A stretch of 27,455 nt of DNA, taken from assembly GCA_963575745.1 (NCBI GenBank), contig CAUYUJ010020186.1:135001-162455 (forward strand), written 5' to 3'. This document shows positions 18,879-25,485 of this stretch, one piece after another. Numbering within the stretch: position 1 is the stretch's first letter; every line of letters begins with the position of its first letter. The notes under the pieces were generated by a model. It made no database searches. It saw nothing but the letters and a program-made list of their open reading frames with translations, and was not told where the DNA came from. The translations under genes were made by a program, and so were the position numbers. Origin of the DNA: Prorocentrum cordatum. Its lineage: Eukaryota > Sar > Dinophyceae > Prorocentrales > Prorocentraceae.

Positions 18879-19349
18879 ATGAGGGTTAGGAAGCCCGACA
18901 CAAGGATCGGGCGATGCCGCGTCGGCGAGAAGAGGAATAGGAAACCCGACACAAGGACGGGACGATGCCGCGTCGGCGAGAAGAGGGGTTTTCGGAAACC
19001 GGACCACAGACCTCATTCGAGCAAGCGCGCTGGGGCGGCGGCTCGACCCACGGCAGCGTCGGCGGAGGCGGCCGCGCGGCCGCTAGCTCGGCGCAAGGCG
19101 AGCTCCAAGAAACAAGCCCTCGCAGTAGCGGGGGCTGCTGTAGCCCTCGCAGCAGCGGGGGCTGCTGTCTTGGAGCGTGGTGGGTTGTGGGATGAGAAGA
19201 CTGCTCGGAGGACAGGCGTGGAAGATGACGATGGGTTCGATCAGGCACTTTGGTACCGCGACCATTGGGGCAACTGGTACAAACTAGGGTCCAAGATGCC
19301 GCCAGTCGGCAGCTCCTGGCAAGAAGGCGCCGACCCCCTTCGCATGTAA
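18879..19349 (+). CDS. Unknown basic protein with possible hydrophobic helix, 156 aa
   Basis: Function not recognised. ATG at 18879 is the only Met of the frame before the body; the upstream frame crosses the GGGACC repeat without ATG. Residues 4-35 are two near-identical units (RKPDTRIGRCRVGEKR, RKPDTRTGRCRVGEKR) and the start of a third. Basic Ala/Arg sequence follows to about 75. ALAVAGAAVALAAAGAAVL (about 77-95) is hydrophobic enough to span a membrane; it is encoded by two adjacent hairpin copies (19115, 19142). The C-terminal 50 residues are Trp/Tyr-rich and globular-looking (DQALWYRDHWGNWYKLG). A soluble Ala-rich linker is equally possible for the hydrophobic part. Confidence 0.5.
   Translation: MRVRKPDTRIGRCRVGEKRNRKPDTRTGRCRVGEKRGFRKPDHRPHSSKRAGAAARPTAASAEAAARPLARRKASSKKQALAVAGAAVALAAAGAAVLERGGLWDEKTARRTGVEDDDGFDQALWYRDHWGNWYKLGSKMPPVGSSWQEGADPLRM
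18886..18986 (+). repeat. Two tandem ~48-bp coding repeats
   Basis: GGAAGCCCGACACAAGGATC... and GGAAACCCGACACAAGGACG... both continue to GATGCCGCGTCGGCGAGAAG with a few substitutions. They encode repeated RKPDTR and RCRVGEKR blocks and keep the reading frame. Confidence 0.85.
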
Positions 19350-19441
19350 TTACGGGGCGGATGAACACGACAGTGCCCCCACATGGTTGATTGTACGGTC
19401 CTCAGGATGACCGCGACATCCCGAGCGCACAAGGGGAACGC

Positions 19442-19461
19442 CCCTCCGCAGCAGCGGAGGG
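19442..19461 (+). repeat. AGCA hairpin, perfect 8-bp stem, intergenic
   Basis: Arms CCCTCCGC and GCGGAGGG pair perfectly. The T-A pair replaces the C-G or T.G seen at this stem position in other copies. No gene within 90 bases on either side. Confidence 0.85.
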
Positions 19462-19854
19462 ATGTCGCGAGAATTTCGCCGAGGGGGGGTGACCTCGGCG
19501 GAGGGGCGCACTCGCGCGCGCGCGGGGGAGCGCGGTTTCGCGCGTCGCGTGCGGCATCGCATGCGGTGTGGGGGAAAACACGACATCTGTGCTGTCACCT
19601 GTGTCCTGCTCTCTCCTTTGCTTCGCTTCCCCTTGCACTCCCTCCTGCAACCTCCCGCCCGTCATTATGTCTTTGTAGTGATCATCGCTTCCATACACGC
19701 AACTCTCACAGCGCCCCTTTCTCTCACAGATGGGTTCGGGGTGGGCAACCTTTCTCTCACACAGGGGGGGGCCGATGTATCAATGCTTCTCCTGTTCAGG
19801 CGGATGTGCGCGTATCGAAAAACTGAGAAGGCCGCGTCGACCCGCCGTTCGTCG
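19462..19854 (+). other. Intergenic, no supported gene
   Basis: A CG-alternating patch near 19500-19560 is followed by pyrimidine-rich sequence (19590-19680). Two related CTTTCTCTCACA words occur near 19718 and 19752. Short frames here have no support. Confidence 0.35.
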
Positions 19855-19880
19855 CCTCTCTCTCTCTCTCTCTCTCTCAT

Positions 19881-19920
<40 letters not shown>

Positions 19921-19977
19921 CCTCTATCTGCCTTTCCTCTCCTTCTCCTTTTGCTCAAGTGCGGGCAGGTTGCGGAT
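19855..19977 (+). promoter_or_regulatory. Long CT tract, candidate (trans-)splice acceptor for the 20112 gene
   Basis: About 95 bases of almost pure CT end in CTCCTTTTGCTCAAGTGCGG and GCAG at 19972-19977, about 135 bases before the ATG. A long pyrimidine tract followed by AG is how spliced-leader acceptor sites look in dinoflagellates. The word TTTTGCTCAAG (19949-19959) resembles the end of the dinoflagellate spliced leader (TTTTGGCTCAAG) with one G missing, so it may be a relic of an earlier leader. Both readings are inference. Confidence 0.35.
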
Positions 19978-20034
19978 CCGTGAGGCCCCTCCTTCTGTCC
20001 GCGCGCGCGACAGGCACTCGTGCTTTAAGCGGGG

Positions 20035-20052
20035 CCCCGCAGCAGCGGGGGC
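20035..20052 (+). repeat. AGCA hairpin in the 5' flank of the 20112 gene
   Basis: Arms CCCCGC and GCGGGG pair perfectly over 6 bp, then a G-G mismatch. Confidence 0.75.
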
Positions 20053-20081
20053 AACCGTCGCGGAACATCTGTTTGGAATCT

Positions 20082-20101
20082 GCCCCCGCAGCAGCGGGGG
20101 C
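20082..20101 (+). repeat. AGCA hairpin 10 bases before the 20112 ATG
   Basis: Arms GCCCCCGC and GCGGGGGC form a perfect 8-bp stem, extendable by a wobble. Ten bases (GCGTGGATAG) separate it from the ATG. A stem this strong just upstream of a start could affect initiation. Confidence 0.85.
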
Positions 20102-20111
20102 GCGTGGATAG

Positions 20112-21260
20112 ATGTCCGAGGACATCAAGTCAGGTCCCCCGAATGATGCCGCCACGTTGCGCAGCCGCTATGCCTTGAAGGACTCCGAGGGCCAGCGGCT
20201 GAAGGCCAAAATTTCCTTGGAGGATATCTGCGTCCACCCGCAGAACAGAGGTGGGACGTGCCCCTCCGCTGCCAGAGTGGTTAATCTCCTGTGTGGCATT
20301 CTGAAAGACAGGTTCCTCTTGAACGAGGCGCAGCACGAAGCAGTGGTTGTTCAGGAACTCCCTGCGGGGAAGAAGGCCGATTACGAGCGCCTCCATGGCA
20401 GGCCGTGCACGGCGCACGCGGACCACAACTTGCAGAAAACGGAGTCCGTGGAGGCTCTACGCTCGGCGTACACAAGCTTGTCAACGTTCAACTACGGGGC
20501 GCTGAGCCACTGCACCCTAACCCTTGGTCTGCTGAACCTCAAGCACGGCGCAGTGTGGGTCATTCCCGAAGACCACAAAGGATGTGGTTTGGAGGAGTTC
20601 CAGACAGGTACAGGTGGTTCCTGGGATATCCCAAAAATGCGTCGCGCACCGAAGTTCACAGAACTCATGGACGTGCTCGATAACGGTTTGCTTTGCGAGG
20701 TGCTCTCGTGGGAAATTCACTTCGATGCCGTCTTCGCGCAAGGCCCCGCGATCATTTCCGCGGCCCTGAACGACCCACAGGGAAAAGGTGTGACCTCTCA
20801 CGAAATCGAGGTCCTGACGTCCGTCGCTGATTTCGTCGCCACCGCAGCAGCGGCGGGCAAGAAAGCATCGTGCGGATCTGAGACAGGACACCCCGTGAAT
20901 ATCTCGTACGAAACTGTTCTCAAGGCTTGCGCGCAACGACATCCCGAGTACGCCAAGGCCAAATGGTTCGAGGACATGTTTACTTTCGTCATCAACGTGG
21001 GGGCCGCATCAGGGCAGCTCATACCGCAAATTCTAGATTATGATCGACGTTGGGTGGATCACAAAATACGTTCCCTGGCACCAGCCACCTGGAGCGTTCT
21101 CAACCAACTCCCCATAGATTGTCCCCATGTGAAGGTAGCCCTTGTCATGAGGGCGTACTCGCAAGAGCCGAGGTGCGGACAATGCCCCGCGCCGGAAACG
21201 GCGTGGGGACACAGTGAGGGCAACAGTCGGACACAGGAGCTCAATTCTTTGTTGGGGTAG
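20112..21260 (+). CDS. Unknown 382-aa protein
   Basis: Function not recognised. The ATG at 20112 is the first of the frame, and the protein looks globular throughout (MSEDIKSGPPNDAATLRSRY, VNLLCGILKDRFLLNEAQHE, FNYGALSHCTLTLGLLNLKH, ELMDVLDNGLLCEVLSWEIH). Cysteines are scattered without a metal-binding spacing. One hairpin (20842) is in frame as TAAAAGKK. Codons about 320-355 are the source or sister of the fragment at 14656-14745. The TAG at 21258-21260 is followed in the same frame by 448 open codons (21261-22604) with no ATG near their start, so this may be the front of an 830-codon gene with one internal stop. Alternatives are readthrough, a recent nonsense change or a sequencing error. 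Confidence 0.65.
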   Translation: MSEDIKSGPPNDAATLRSRYALKDSEGQRLKAKISLEDICVHPQNRGGTCPSAARVVNLLCGILKDRFLLNEAQHEAVVVQELPAGKKADYERLHGRPCTAHADHNLQKTESVEALRSAYTSLSTFNYGALSHCTLTLGLLNLKHGAVWVIPEDHKGCGLEEFQTGTGGSWDIPKMRRAPKFTELMDVLDNGLLCEVLSWEIHFDAVFAQGPAIISAALNDPQGKGVTSHEIEVLTSVADFVATAAAAGKKASCGSETGHPVNISYETVLKACAQRHPEYAKAKWFEDMFTFVINVGAASGQLIPQILDYDRRWVDHKIRSLAPATWSVLNQLPIDCPHVKVALVMRAYSQEPRCGQCPAPETAWGHSEGNSRTQELNSLLG

Positions 21261-21272
21261 GTCCGCCGCACA

Positions 21273-22604
21273 TTGGCCCCCGCGGCAGCGGAGGCCCACG
21301 GGGGGGAGAAGAGCGCGACTTTGACCGCGGGGGCGGTTCTGACTGCGACGGACACCTTCTACCAGGTGCACGTAAGGGTGAAGGCTAACAAACCTCGTCT
21401 GGAGGCAGTTGTGGAGGCCGTGTGCGAGACAGTGCGTCCGTACTATGCTGAAGTACGCGAGGCCTGGCAGAAAATGGAAAAGAACGCACAGAAAGAGTTC
21501 CCGCCCCCTCCTGCGCCGTGGACCGACAAGTTGCCCGCGGCCCCCGAGAAACCCGCTGGCCCTCGCAGCAGCGGAGGTGGCGAGGGCTCTCGCCCGCAGC
21601 CAGTATTGATAGAGTTCAACGAAGAAGACAAGCCTCTGAACAGGCAGATGTCTGAAGTGTCCAAGCCCGTGAACAGCCTGATGGTGGTCCCAGTGAAATC
21701 GCGGCACGCTTCGGCTCCGTCTGGCAATCTCGACACAGACAGGTGGCACCAAGCAAGCATCGCGGAAGTCATGACTGGCTTCCATCGTCACGCGGACACT
21801 TGCGCCCAACCCGTCCAGATGCAATATGACGTTCAAGCCAAGAGTGTCCATGTGGTGGCTACTGGGGACATCGCCGAGGGGAAACTGATGCTCTTCCCTT
21901 GCTGCCCCACCGCGAAGATTTTGCCGAAAGTCTCGAGCAATCCGCGGGCAGTGGAGGTGCTAGTCGGTGAGAAACGTCCGACTCCTGTCGAGAAAATGGA
22001 AACATATTGGGCACAACCTGGTTTCAAATTGCCGGAGCTGGAGCTCAAGCCCGCGCCGCAGGAAGCGGCCTCCGCAGCAGCGGGGGCTGCGCAGGGCGAG
22101 GCGCCCGTGGGTCCGCAGCTCGACGAGGCGGCCCCCGCAGCAGCGGCGCCTGCACAGGGCGAGGCCGAACAGGAAGAGAATCCGTACCAGTTTAAGTTCG
22201 GAGGTACCGAGTCCTTGCACTTCTTTTGGGGAGTTGAGAGGATGACACCAGAAGAACTTGCCCGAGCCCAGCTAGTGCAGGGACAGGAGCACTGGAAGTT
22301 CAACGTTGCACTTCGACCACAAGAGTTCCAGACAATGACAAAGTGCCAGCCAGCCGCCCCCCTCCGCGTCTGCAGCGTGCTTGTCCCGTGCATGCACAAC
22401 GCGGTGCCGCTGGTGCGCGGAGATCGGCTGATGCTGCAGATCACAAAGGAGAAGAGGGCCACCGACACCCACAAGGAGAAGCAGGCATGGCAAAAGGAGC
22501 AGAAAGAGCAGGAGAAGAAACGGAAGAAGGACGCCGAGGAGGGACGGAAAACCCCCAAGAGCGGCAAGATGACAATCCCTGGCCAGGGGGCCACCTTCGC
22601 GTGA
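21273..22604 (+). CDS. Unknown protein, same frame as the 20112 gene, about 443 codons
   Basis: Function not recognised. The frame has no ATG until 21474; the first codon shown here is TTG. Protein-like sequence begins at once after the TAG (GEKSATLTAGAVLTATDTFY, PRLEAVVEAVCETVRPYYAE), before any Met, which favours continuity with the upstream frame. The middle reads KSRHASAPSGNLDTDRWHQA, YDVQAKSVHVVATGDIAEGK and NPYQFKFGGTESLHFFWGVE. The C terminus is a Lys/Glu-rich helical run (QAWQKEQKEQEKKRKKDAEE), likely coiled coil. In-frame hairpins: 21275 (APAAAEA), 21559 (PRSSGG), 22068 (ASAAAGA), 22131 (APAAAAP). The TGA stop (22602-22604) is one base from the hairpin at 22606. Confidence 0.55.
   Translation: MAPAAAEAHGGEKSATLTAGAVLTATDTFYQVHVRVKANKPRLEAVVEAVCETVRPYYAEVREAWQKMEKNAQKEFPPPPAPWTDKLPAAPEKPAGPRSSGGGEGSRPQPVLIEFNEEDKPLNRQMSEVSKPVNSLMVVPVKSRHASAPSGNLDTDRWHQASIAEVMTGFHRHADTCAQPVQMQYDVQAKSVHVVATGDIAEGKLMLFPCCPTAKILPKVSSNPRAVEVLVGEKRPTPVEKMETYWAQPGFKLPELELKPAPQEAASAAAGAAQGEAPVGPQLDEAAPAAAAPAQGEAEQEENPYQFKFGGTESLHFFWGVERMTPEELARAQLVQGQEHWKFNVALRPQEFQTMTKCQPAAPLRVCSVLVPCMHNAVPLVRGDRLMLQITKEKRATDTHKEKQAWQKEQKEQEKKRKKDAEEGRKTPKSGKMTIPGQGATFA
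21275..21296 (+). repeat. Hairpin variant (loop GGCA) 14 bases after an in-frame TAG
   Basis: Arms GGCCCCCGC and GCGGAGGCC pair at 8 of 9 positions (one C.A mismatch). Placed just downstream of the TAG that separates the two same-frame ORFs, where stop-codon readthrough stimulators are found in other systems. A role here is speculative. Confidence 0.65.
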
Positions 22605-22605
22605 T

Positions 22606-22625
22606 CCCGCCGCAGCAGCGGAGGG
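22606..22625 (+). repeat. AGCA hairpin directly after the 21273 stop
   Basis: Arms CCCGCCGC and GCGGAGGG pair at 7 of 8 positions (one G-A mismatch). It starts one base after TGA. Confidence 0.8.
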
Positions 22626-22754
22626 TGCGCGAAACGGAGCGGCAGATGACAGCGGCCGATGATCCACCCGTCGCAGCCCGCAGCCGTCAGCTGGAGGGGA
22701 GGAGGAAAAGGGCGGGGAGAGGAGGTCGAAGAGGGAGGGGGGAGGGGGGCAGCA

Positions 22755-23045
22755 GAAACAGCACCAGACAGGGATGGGAGAGGTCACGCATCAGCCGCAG
22801 TAGCGTCGGTGGTACGTCAATTTTCATGGCGGCGCGGCGGCCGCTGAGAAATGGAGCAAGTGCGAGGGCCTGCAAATGCGGAAAATGTGAGTGCCTCTCG
22901 TCCCCTCCCCTCCTCTTCCTCCATGAGATCTCTCTCCTGGTGCATATCCCCTGCCAGGTCTCGTCCTGCTCCTCTCCCTCTATGTTCGTCCTGCCCTCCC
23001 CTCGCGCCTCGCCTCCGTCTCCGTCCCCCCTCGTCCGTTCCCGCC
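22755..23045 (+). repeat. Intergenic segment shared with 14400-14655, copy 2
   Basis: Same word order as copy 1, from AGCAGAAACAGC to CCCCCCTCGTCCGTTC, with an extra 30-40 bases near 22980-23020. The hairpin at 22793 has loop AGTA and one stem mismatch, while its counterpart at 14445 has loop ATTA and a perfect stem. Confidence 0.8.
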
Positions 23046-23160
23046 TCCCTCCCGTGTCCTGTTTTCCTCTCTCCGTGCTCATCGTCCTGCTCATCGTCCT
23101 GCCGTCCTGTTCGCGGGGCGCTCTGTGGGACAGGGGGGCGGTCGAAGCACGCAAGGCCGA
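23046..23160 (+). other. Pyrimidine-rich to GC-rich transition
   Basis: CCTCCCTCCCGTGTCCTG-type sequence, then a degenerate palindrome half (CTCTGTGGGACAGGGG near 23121). No gene. Confidence 0.4.
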
Positions 23161-23305
23161 CCCCCTCTGTGACAGAGGGGGCCCCGCGCTTTTCCGCGGG
23201 ACCCCCTCTGTCACAGAGGGGGTCGGGCGGAAAAGCGCGGGACCCCCTCTGTCACAGAGGGGGTGGGGTCGTGCGTTTCCGCGCGCCCTCCTCTGTGAAA
23301 CAGGG
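23161..23305. repeat. Array of the 21-bp palindrome (locus 2)
   Basis: Perfect copies lie at 23161-23181 (centre G), 23202-23222 and 23243-23263 (centre C), with a degenerate copy near 23288-23305 and further eroded halves to 23390. The linkers carry GCGCTTTTCCGC (23187-23198) and its exact reverse complement GCGGAAAAGCGC (23227-23238), so neighbouring units are inverted relative to one another. The same palindrome is at 11235-11344. Confidence 0.85.
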
Positions 23306-23530
23306 GTGGTCGTTCGATCAGGGCGCCCCCCCCCCGTGGGACAGAGGGTCGGTCAGAGCACACAAGGCCCCCCCTCAAGGGGCAGAGGGGCGGTCAAGGG
23401 ACAGGGAAGGCAGCTGTGCTCGTTCGGAGAGAAGGAGGGGGATGGGTTGGATGAGATGGAAAGAATCTCGTGGAGGGAGCATGATGCGGATGAGGAGTAG
23501 GAGGATCTGTTCGAGACGAGGAGCCCGCCT

Positions 23531-23552
23531 TCCATAGCCGTTTTCAGGCGGT
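23531..23552 (+). promoter_or_regulatory. Possible relic of a spliced-leader sequence
   Basis: TCCATAGCCGTTTT matches the dinoflagellate spliced-leader start TCCGTAGCCATTTT at 12 of 14 positions but diverges afterwards (CAGGCGG instead of GGCTCAAG). It lies 90 bases before the ATG at 23623, and the same word is at 25394-25407 before the duplicate gene. A leader relic would indicate that the ancestor was copied from mRNA. Chance similarity cannot be excluded. Confidence 0.3.
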
Positions 23553-23588
23553 TCACTTTTGAGGGGGGGCGACACCTAGGACGCGCGC

Positions 23589-23608
23589 GCCTTCGCAGCA
23601 GCGGGGGC
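23589..23608 (+). repeat. AGCA hairpin 14 bases before the 23623 ATG
   Basis: Arms GCCTTCGC and GCGGGGGC pair fully with two T.G wobbles. In the duplicate (25452-25471) one wobble has become T-A through a G to A change on the right arm. Confidence 0.85.
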
Positions 23609-23622
23609 TTGCGCACGGCGGC

Positions 23623-24699
23623 ATGAAACGCAAGGCAGAGGACGCATGGCGGGAGGTCGCTGTCGGGAAAGCAGCGCGCCAAGATGGCGCGAGCATGGGG
23701 GTGCTCTGCGCGACGGGCGGGCTGTGCCGAAGTCACGAGGGAGCAGCGGGATTTGCTCTGGAATGCGAGGAGCGCTGTGTTGTCTTGGGCGGCGAGATGA
23801 GCAATGAAGCCTTCGTGCCCGTCGGAAAGCACCGCCTGTGGATGCTCAAAGTGGTCGGTGGCCACAGTGCCGTGAAGGGCGCCTTGAGCGAAACAAACTT
23901 GTTAGAACAATTGTATGAGAAGCTTCGCGCTGGAGAAGGATACAACGTGGATGAAGCGGCGACTCCTGTGAAAGAGGCCCCCGCAGCAGCGGGGGTTGCA
24001 GCAGGGTCCCCCGCAGCAGCGGGAGAAAAAGGTCGGGATCCCATGGCGGATCTCCTCGGCACCGTCAAGGCCGCATCGAAAGCGAAGAAAAACCCTGAGA
24101 AACAGAAAGGGTTTCCTCGAGGCACGCTCTGCAAAGTAACCATGCCGATGTCTCCTAAGCCAGATGGGGCCGACACGAAAGAGATTTGTGTGTATGAGAA
24201 CAAATATGGGCAACTACTCGTTCATAGTCAGGACCTGCCTTGGCTTCTGCATTACCTGTGCGAGGAGAGCCAGGGCAAAAGCGTCCCCGAACCCAACGAC
24301 GACGACGAGGACGACGCTTTGGACGAGAAGCGCCCGTGGACCACCAGGTGGTGCCCGTCTGGGATGTGGACACTGGAGGTCAAAGGAGGGCCAATGGCAG
24401 GCCGAACATGGGCCTCCAGGATTCAGGATCTGAACGAGGAGAAATGGTCCACAGGCGTGGCGTTGACGGAAGTGACGACGCCCTTGAAACAGTCCACCCG
24501 TGCGCAGCAAAAGCAGGTTCTTCTAGCGTTCTTGGAGGACGTGGTCCAGAAAGCCATCAAACAGGACACAAAGCAGCGATGCCCTCGTTATCCGCTCGCT
24601 GGCGCGCGCCGCAGCAGCGGCGCGCTGACCGCTACAACGGCTTTTTTTGTGCAAACAGACTCGGTGTATGCACCGCGCCAGCGGCGCGCTGACCGCTGA
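23623..24699 (+). CDS. Unknown 358-aa protein (intact copy)
   Basis: Function not recognised. The ATG at 23623 (MKRKAEDAWREVAVGKAARQ) is matched by the duplicate's ATG at 25486, which supports the start. Residues 1-115 look globular (GFALECEERCVVLGGEMSNE, FVPVGKHRLWMLKVVGGHSA). Residues about 119-140 are Ala-rich, encoded by two hairpins (23977, 24007) read as PAAAG. A basic segment (AASKAKKNPEKQ), a second globular part (ICVYENKYGQLLVHSQDLPW), an acidic run (PNDDDEDDALDEKRPW) and a helical end (QQKQVLLAFLEDVVQKAIKQ) follow. A third hairpin (24604) near the C terminus reads RRSSGA. Codons after about 178 are missing from the duplicate at 25486. Confidence 0.65.
   Translation: MKRKAEDAWREVAVGKAARQDGASMGVLCATGGLCRSHEGAAGFALECEERCVVLGGEMSNEAFVPVGKHRLWMLKVVGGHSAVKGALSETNLLEQLYEKLRAGEGYNVDEAATPVKEAPAAAGVAAGSPAAAGEKGRDPMADLLGTVKAASKAKKNPEKQKGFPRGTLCKVTMPMSPKPDGADTKEICVYENKYGQLLVHSQDLPWLLHYLCEESQGKSVPEPNDDDEDDALDEKRPWTTRWCPSGMWTLEVKGGPMAGRTWASRIQDLNEEKWSTGVALTEVTTPLKQSTRAQQKQVLLAFLEDVVQKAIKQDTKQRCPRYPLAGARRSSGALTATTAFFVQTDSVYAPRQRRADR
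24604..24625 (+). repeat. AGCA hairpin, longest perfect stem (9 bp)
   Basis: Arms GCGCGCCGC and GCGGCGCGC pair perfectly with alternating G and C, unlike the C-rich arms of most copies. The 18-mer AGCGGCGCGCTGACCGCT covering its right arm is repeated exactly at 24680-24697, 64 bases downstream. Confidence 0.85.
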
Positions 24700-25030
24700 G
24701 GTGGATGCCTGCGGGTTCCTGTCGACTGGACAGGGGTTAGGGCACGCGCGGGGGATCGCGAGCCTGCGGCTCTCCAGCGCTCGCGCGCTAGAGGACAAAA
24801 AGGAACTCGCGGAATCTGGCGAGGACGGGGCGGAGGGGTTGGGACCAGTAGGATGGGGGGGGGGAGGGGGAGGAGGAGGAGGAGGAGAAGGAGGAGCAAC
24901 AGCAGCAGCAACATCACACTAGCAGCACCGACAGGAGGATCATTGCGAGGATGCGGCCGTTTGCTTGCCCTGCGGCGCTGGGCTCAAGACAAGAGGGCGG
25001 CCGCGTGTGCGCGCGCATGGCTTCCGCATC
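24700..25030 (+). other. Intergenic, GGA and GCA microsatellite
   Basis: No gene. GGAGGAGG and AGCAGCAGC runs lie at about 24855-24915. The homology with unit 2 begins near 24950 (GGATGCGGCCGTTTGCTTGC). Confidence 0.5.
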
Positions 25031-25343
25031 GTGGCCGCCGCAGCCGCTCCGCCCCCAGACCCAGGCGACGCTCGCCCTGCAAACGCGCCTCTGCGGGTCG
25101 GGCACGACCGCGAGATCAACGAATGTGGAGTTTTTATGGCAACACGACAAAACTAAAGACCCCGACAGAGTGCTCATGAATCCACGGAAACTACAGAGAC
25201 CAATATTCGGATTCGGGTAATTACGTTATGCGCCGCAGCAGCGGCGCGGCTTGCCATTATGAATATGGCAAACGCACATGGGAGAATATTCATTTATGCT
25301 CGCAGTGGCCGTGGAAAAGCGACCACAAGAAGTGGTTATGTTT
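25031..25343 (+). pseudogene. Damaged copy of the 26951 gene
   Basis: Aligned to 26951 onward, the start ATG is GTG at 25031, a net 2-base loss falls just after the codons for DREINE, and 4 extra bases (ATTA) occur after the codons for FGFG. Beyond that the ancestral frame is readable again (VMRRSSGAACHYEYGKR, then HLCSQWPWKSDHKKW) to a TGA near 25340. The hairpin at 25230-25247 is unchanged from the intact copy. The intact copy diverges at the C terminus and continues past the window. Confidence 0.75.
25230..25247 (+). repeat. AGCA hairpin, perfect 7-bp stem, in a pseudogene
   Basis: Arms GCGCCGC and GCGGCGC, identical to the copy at 27148-27165 although the surrounding gene copy is broken. 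Confidence 0.85.
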
Positions 25344-25393
25344 TGGAGTCCGATGAGAAGTAGGAGGATTTGTTCGAGACGAGGAGTCCGCTT

Positions 25394-25407
25394 TCCATAG
25401 CCGTTTT
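25394..25407 (+). promoter_or_regulatory. Possible spliced-leader relic (second copy)
   Basis: Same TCCATAGCCGTTTT word as at 23531, 79 bases before the ATG at 25486. It is a duplicate of the first copy and so not independent evidence. Confidence 0.25.
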
Positions 25408-25451
25408 CAGGCGGATCACCAGTGAGGGGAGTTGACACCTAGAACGCGGGC

Positions 25452-25471
25452 GCCTTCGCAGCAGCGAGGGC
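25452..25471 (+). repeat. AGCA hairpin 14 bases before the 25486 ATG
   Basis: Arms GCCTTCGC and GCGAGGGC pair at all 8 positions. The A in the right arm faces a T, giving T-A where unit 1 has T.G. Confidence 0.85.
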
Positions 25472-25485
25472 TTGCGCGCGGCGGC

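Larger units (their letters stand above)
23490..25345 (+). repeat. Two-gene tandem duplication, unit 1
   Basis: Unit 1 and unit 2 (25350-27455) share a leader (GAGTAGGAGGATCTGTTCGA), the first ~178 codons of one gene and a second gene. The intervening sequence differs. Unit 1 keeps an intact first gene and a damaged second gene. Confidence 0.85.

Noticed and set aside
17411-18952. A 513-codon minus-strand frame
   Set aside because: It is antisense to the 15725 gene and the GGGACC repeat, and is Arg/Ser/Pro-rich low complexity. The plus frame has globular sequence.
21257-21288. A tiny GT...AG intron removing the TAG between the 20112 and 21273 frames
   Set aside because: GTAGGT to GGCAG would be 32 nt, which changes the frame, and it is shorter than known introns.
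24950-25220. Longer overlapping frames in 24950-25220 and 26866-27180 as the real genes
   Set aside because: Comparison of the two units shows protein-level similarity in the frame starting at 26951, not in those frames.
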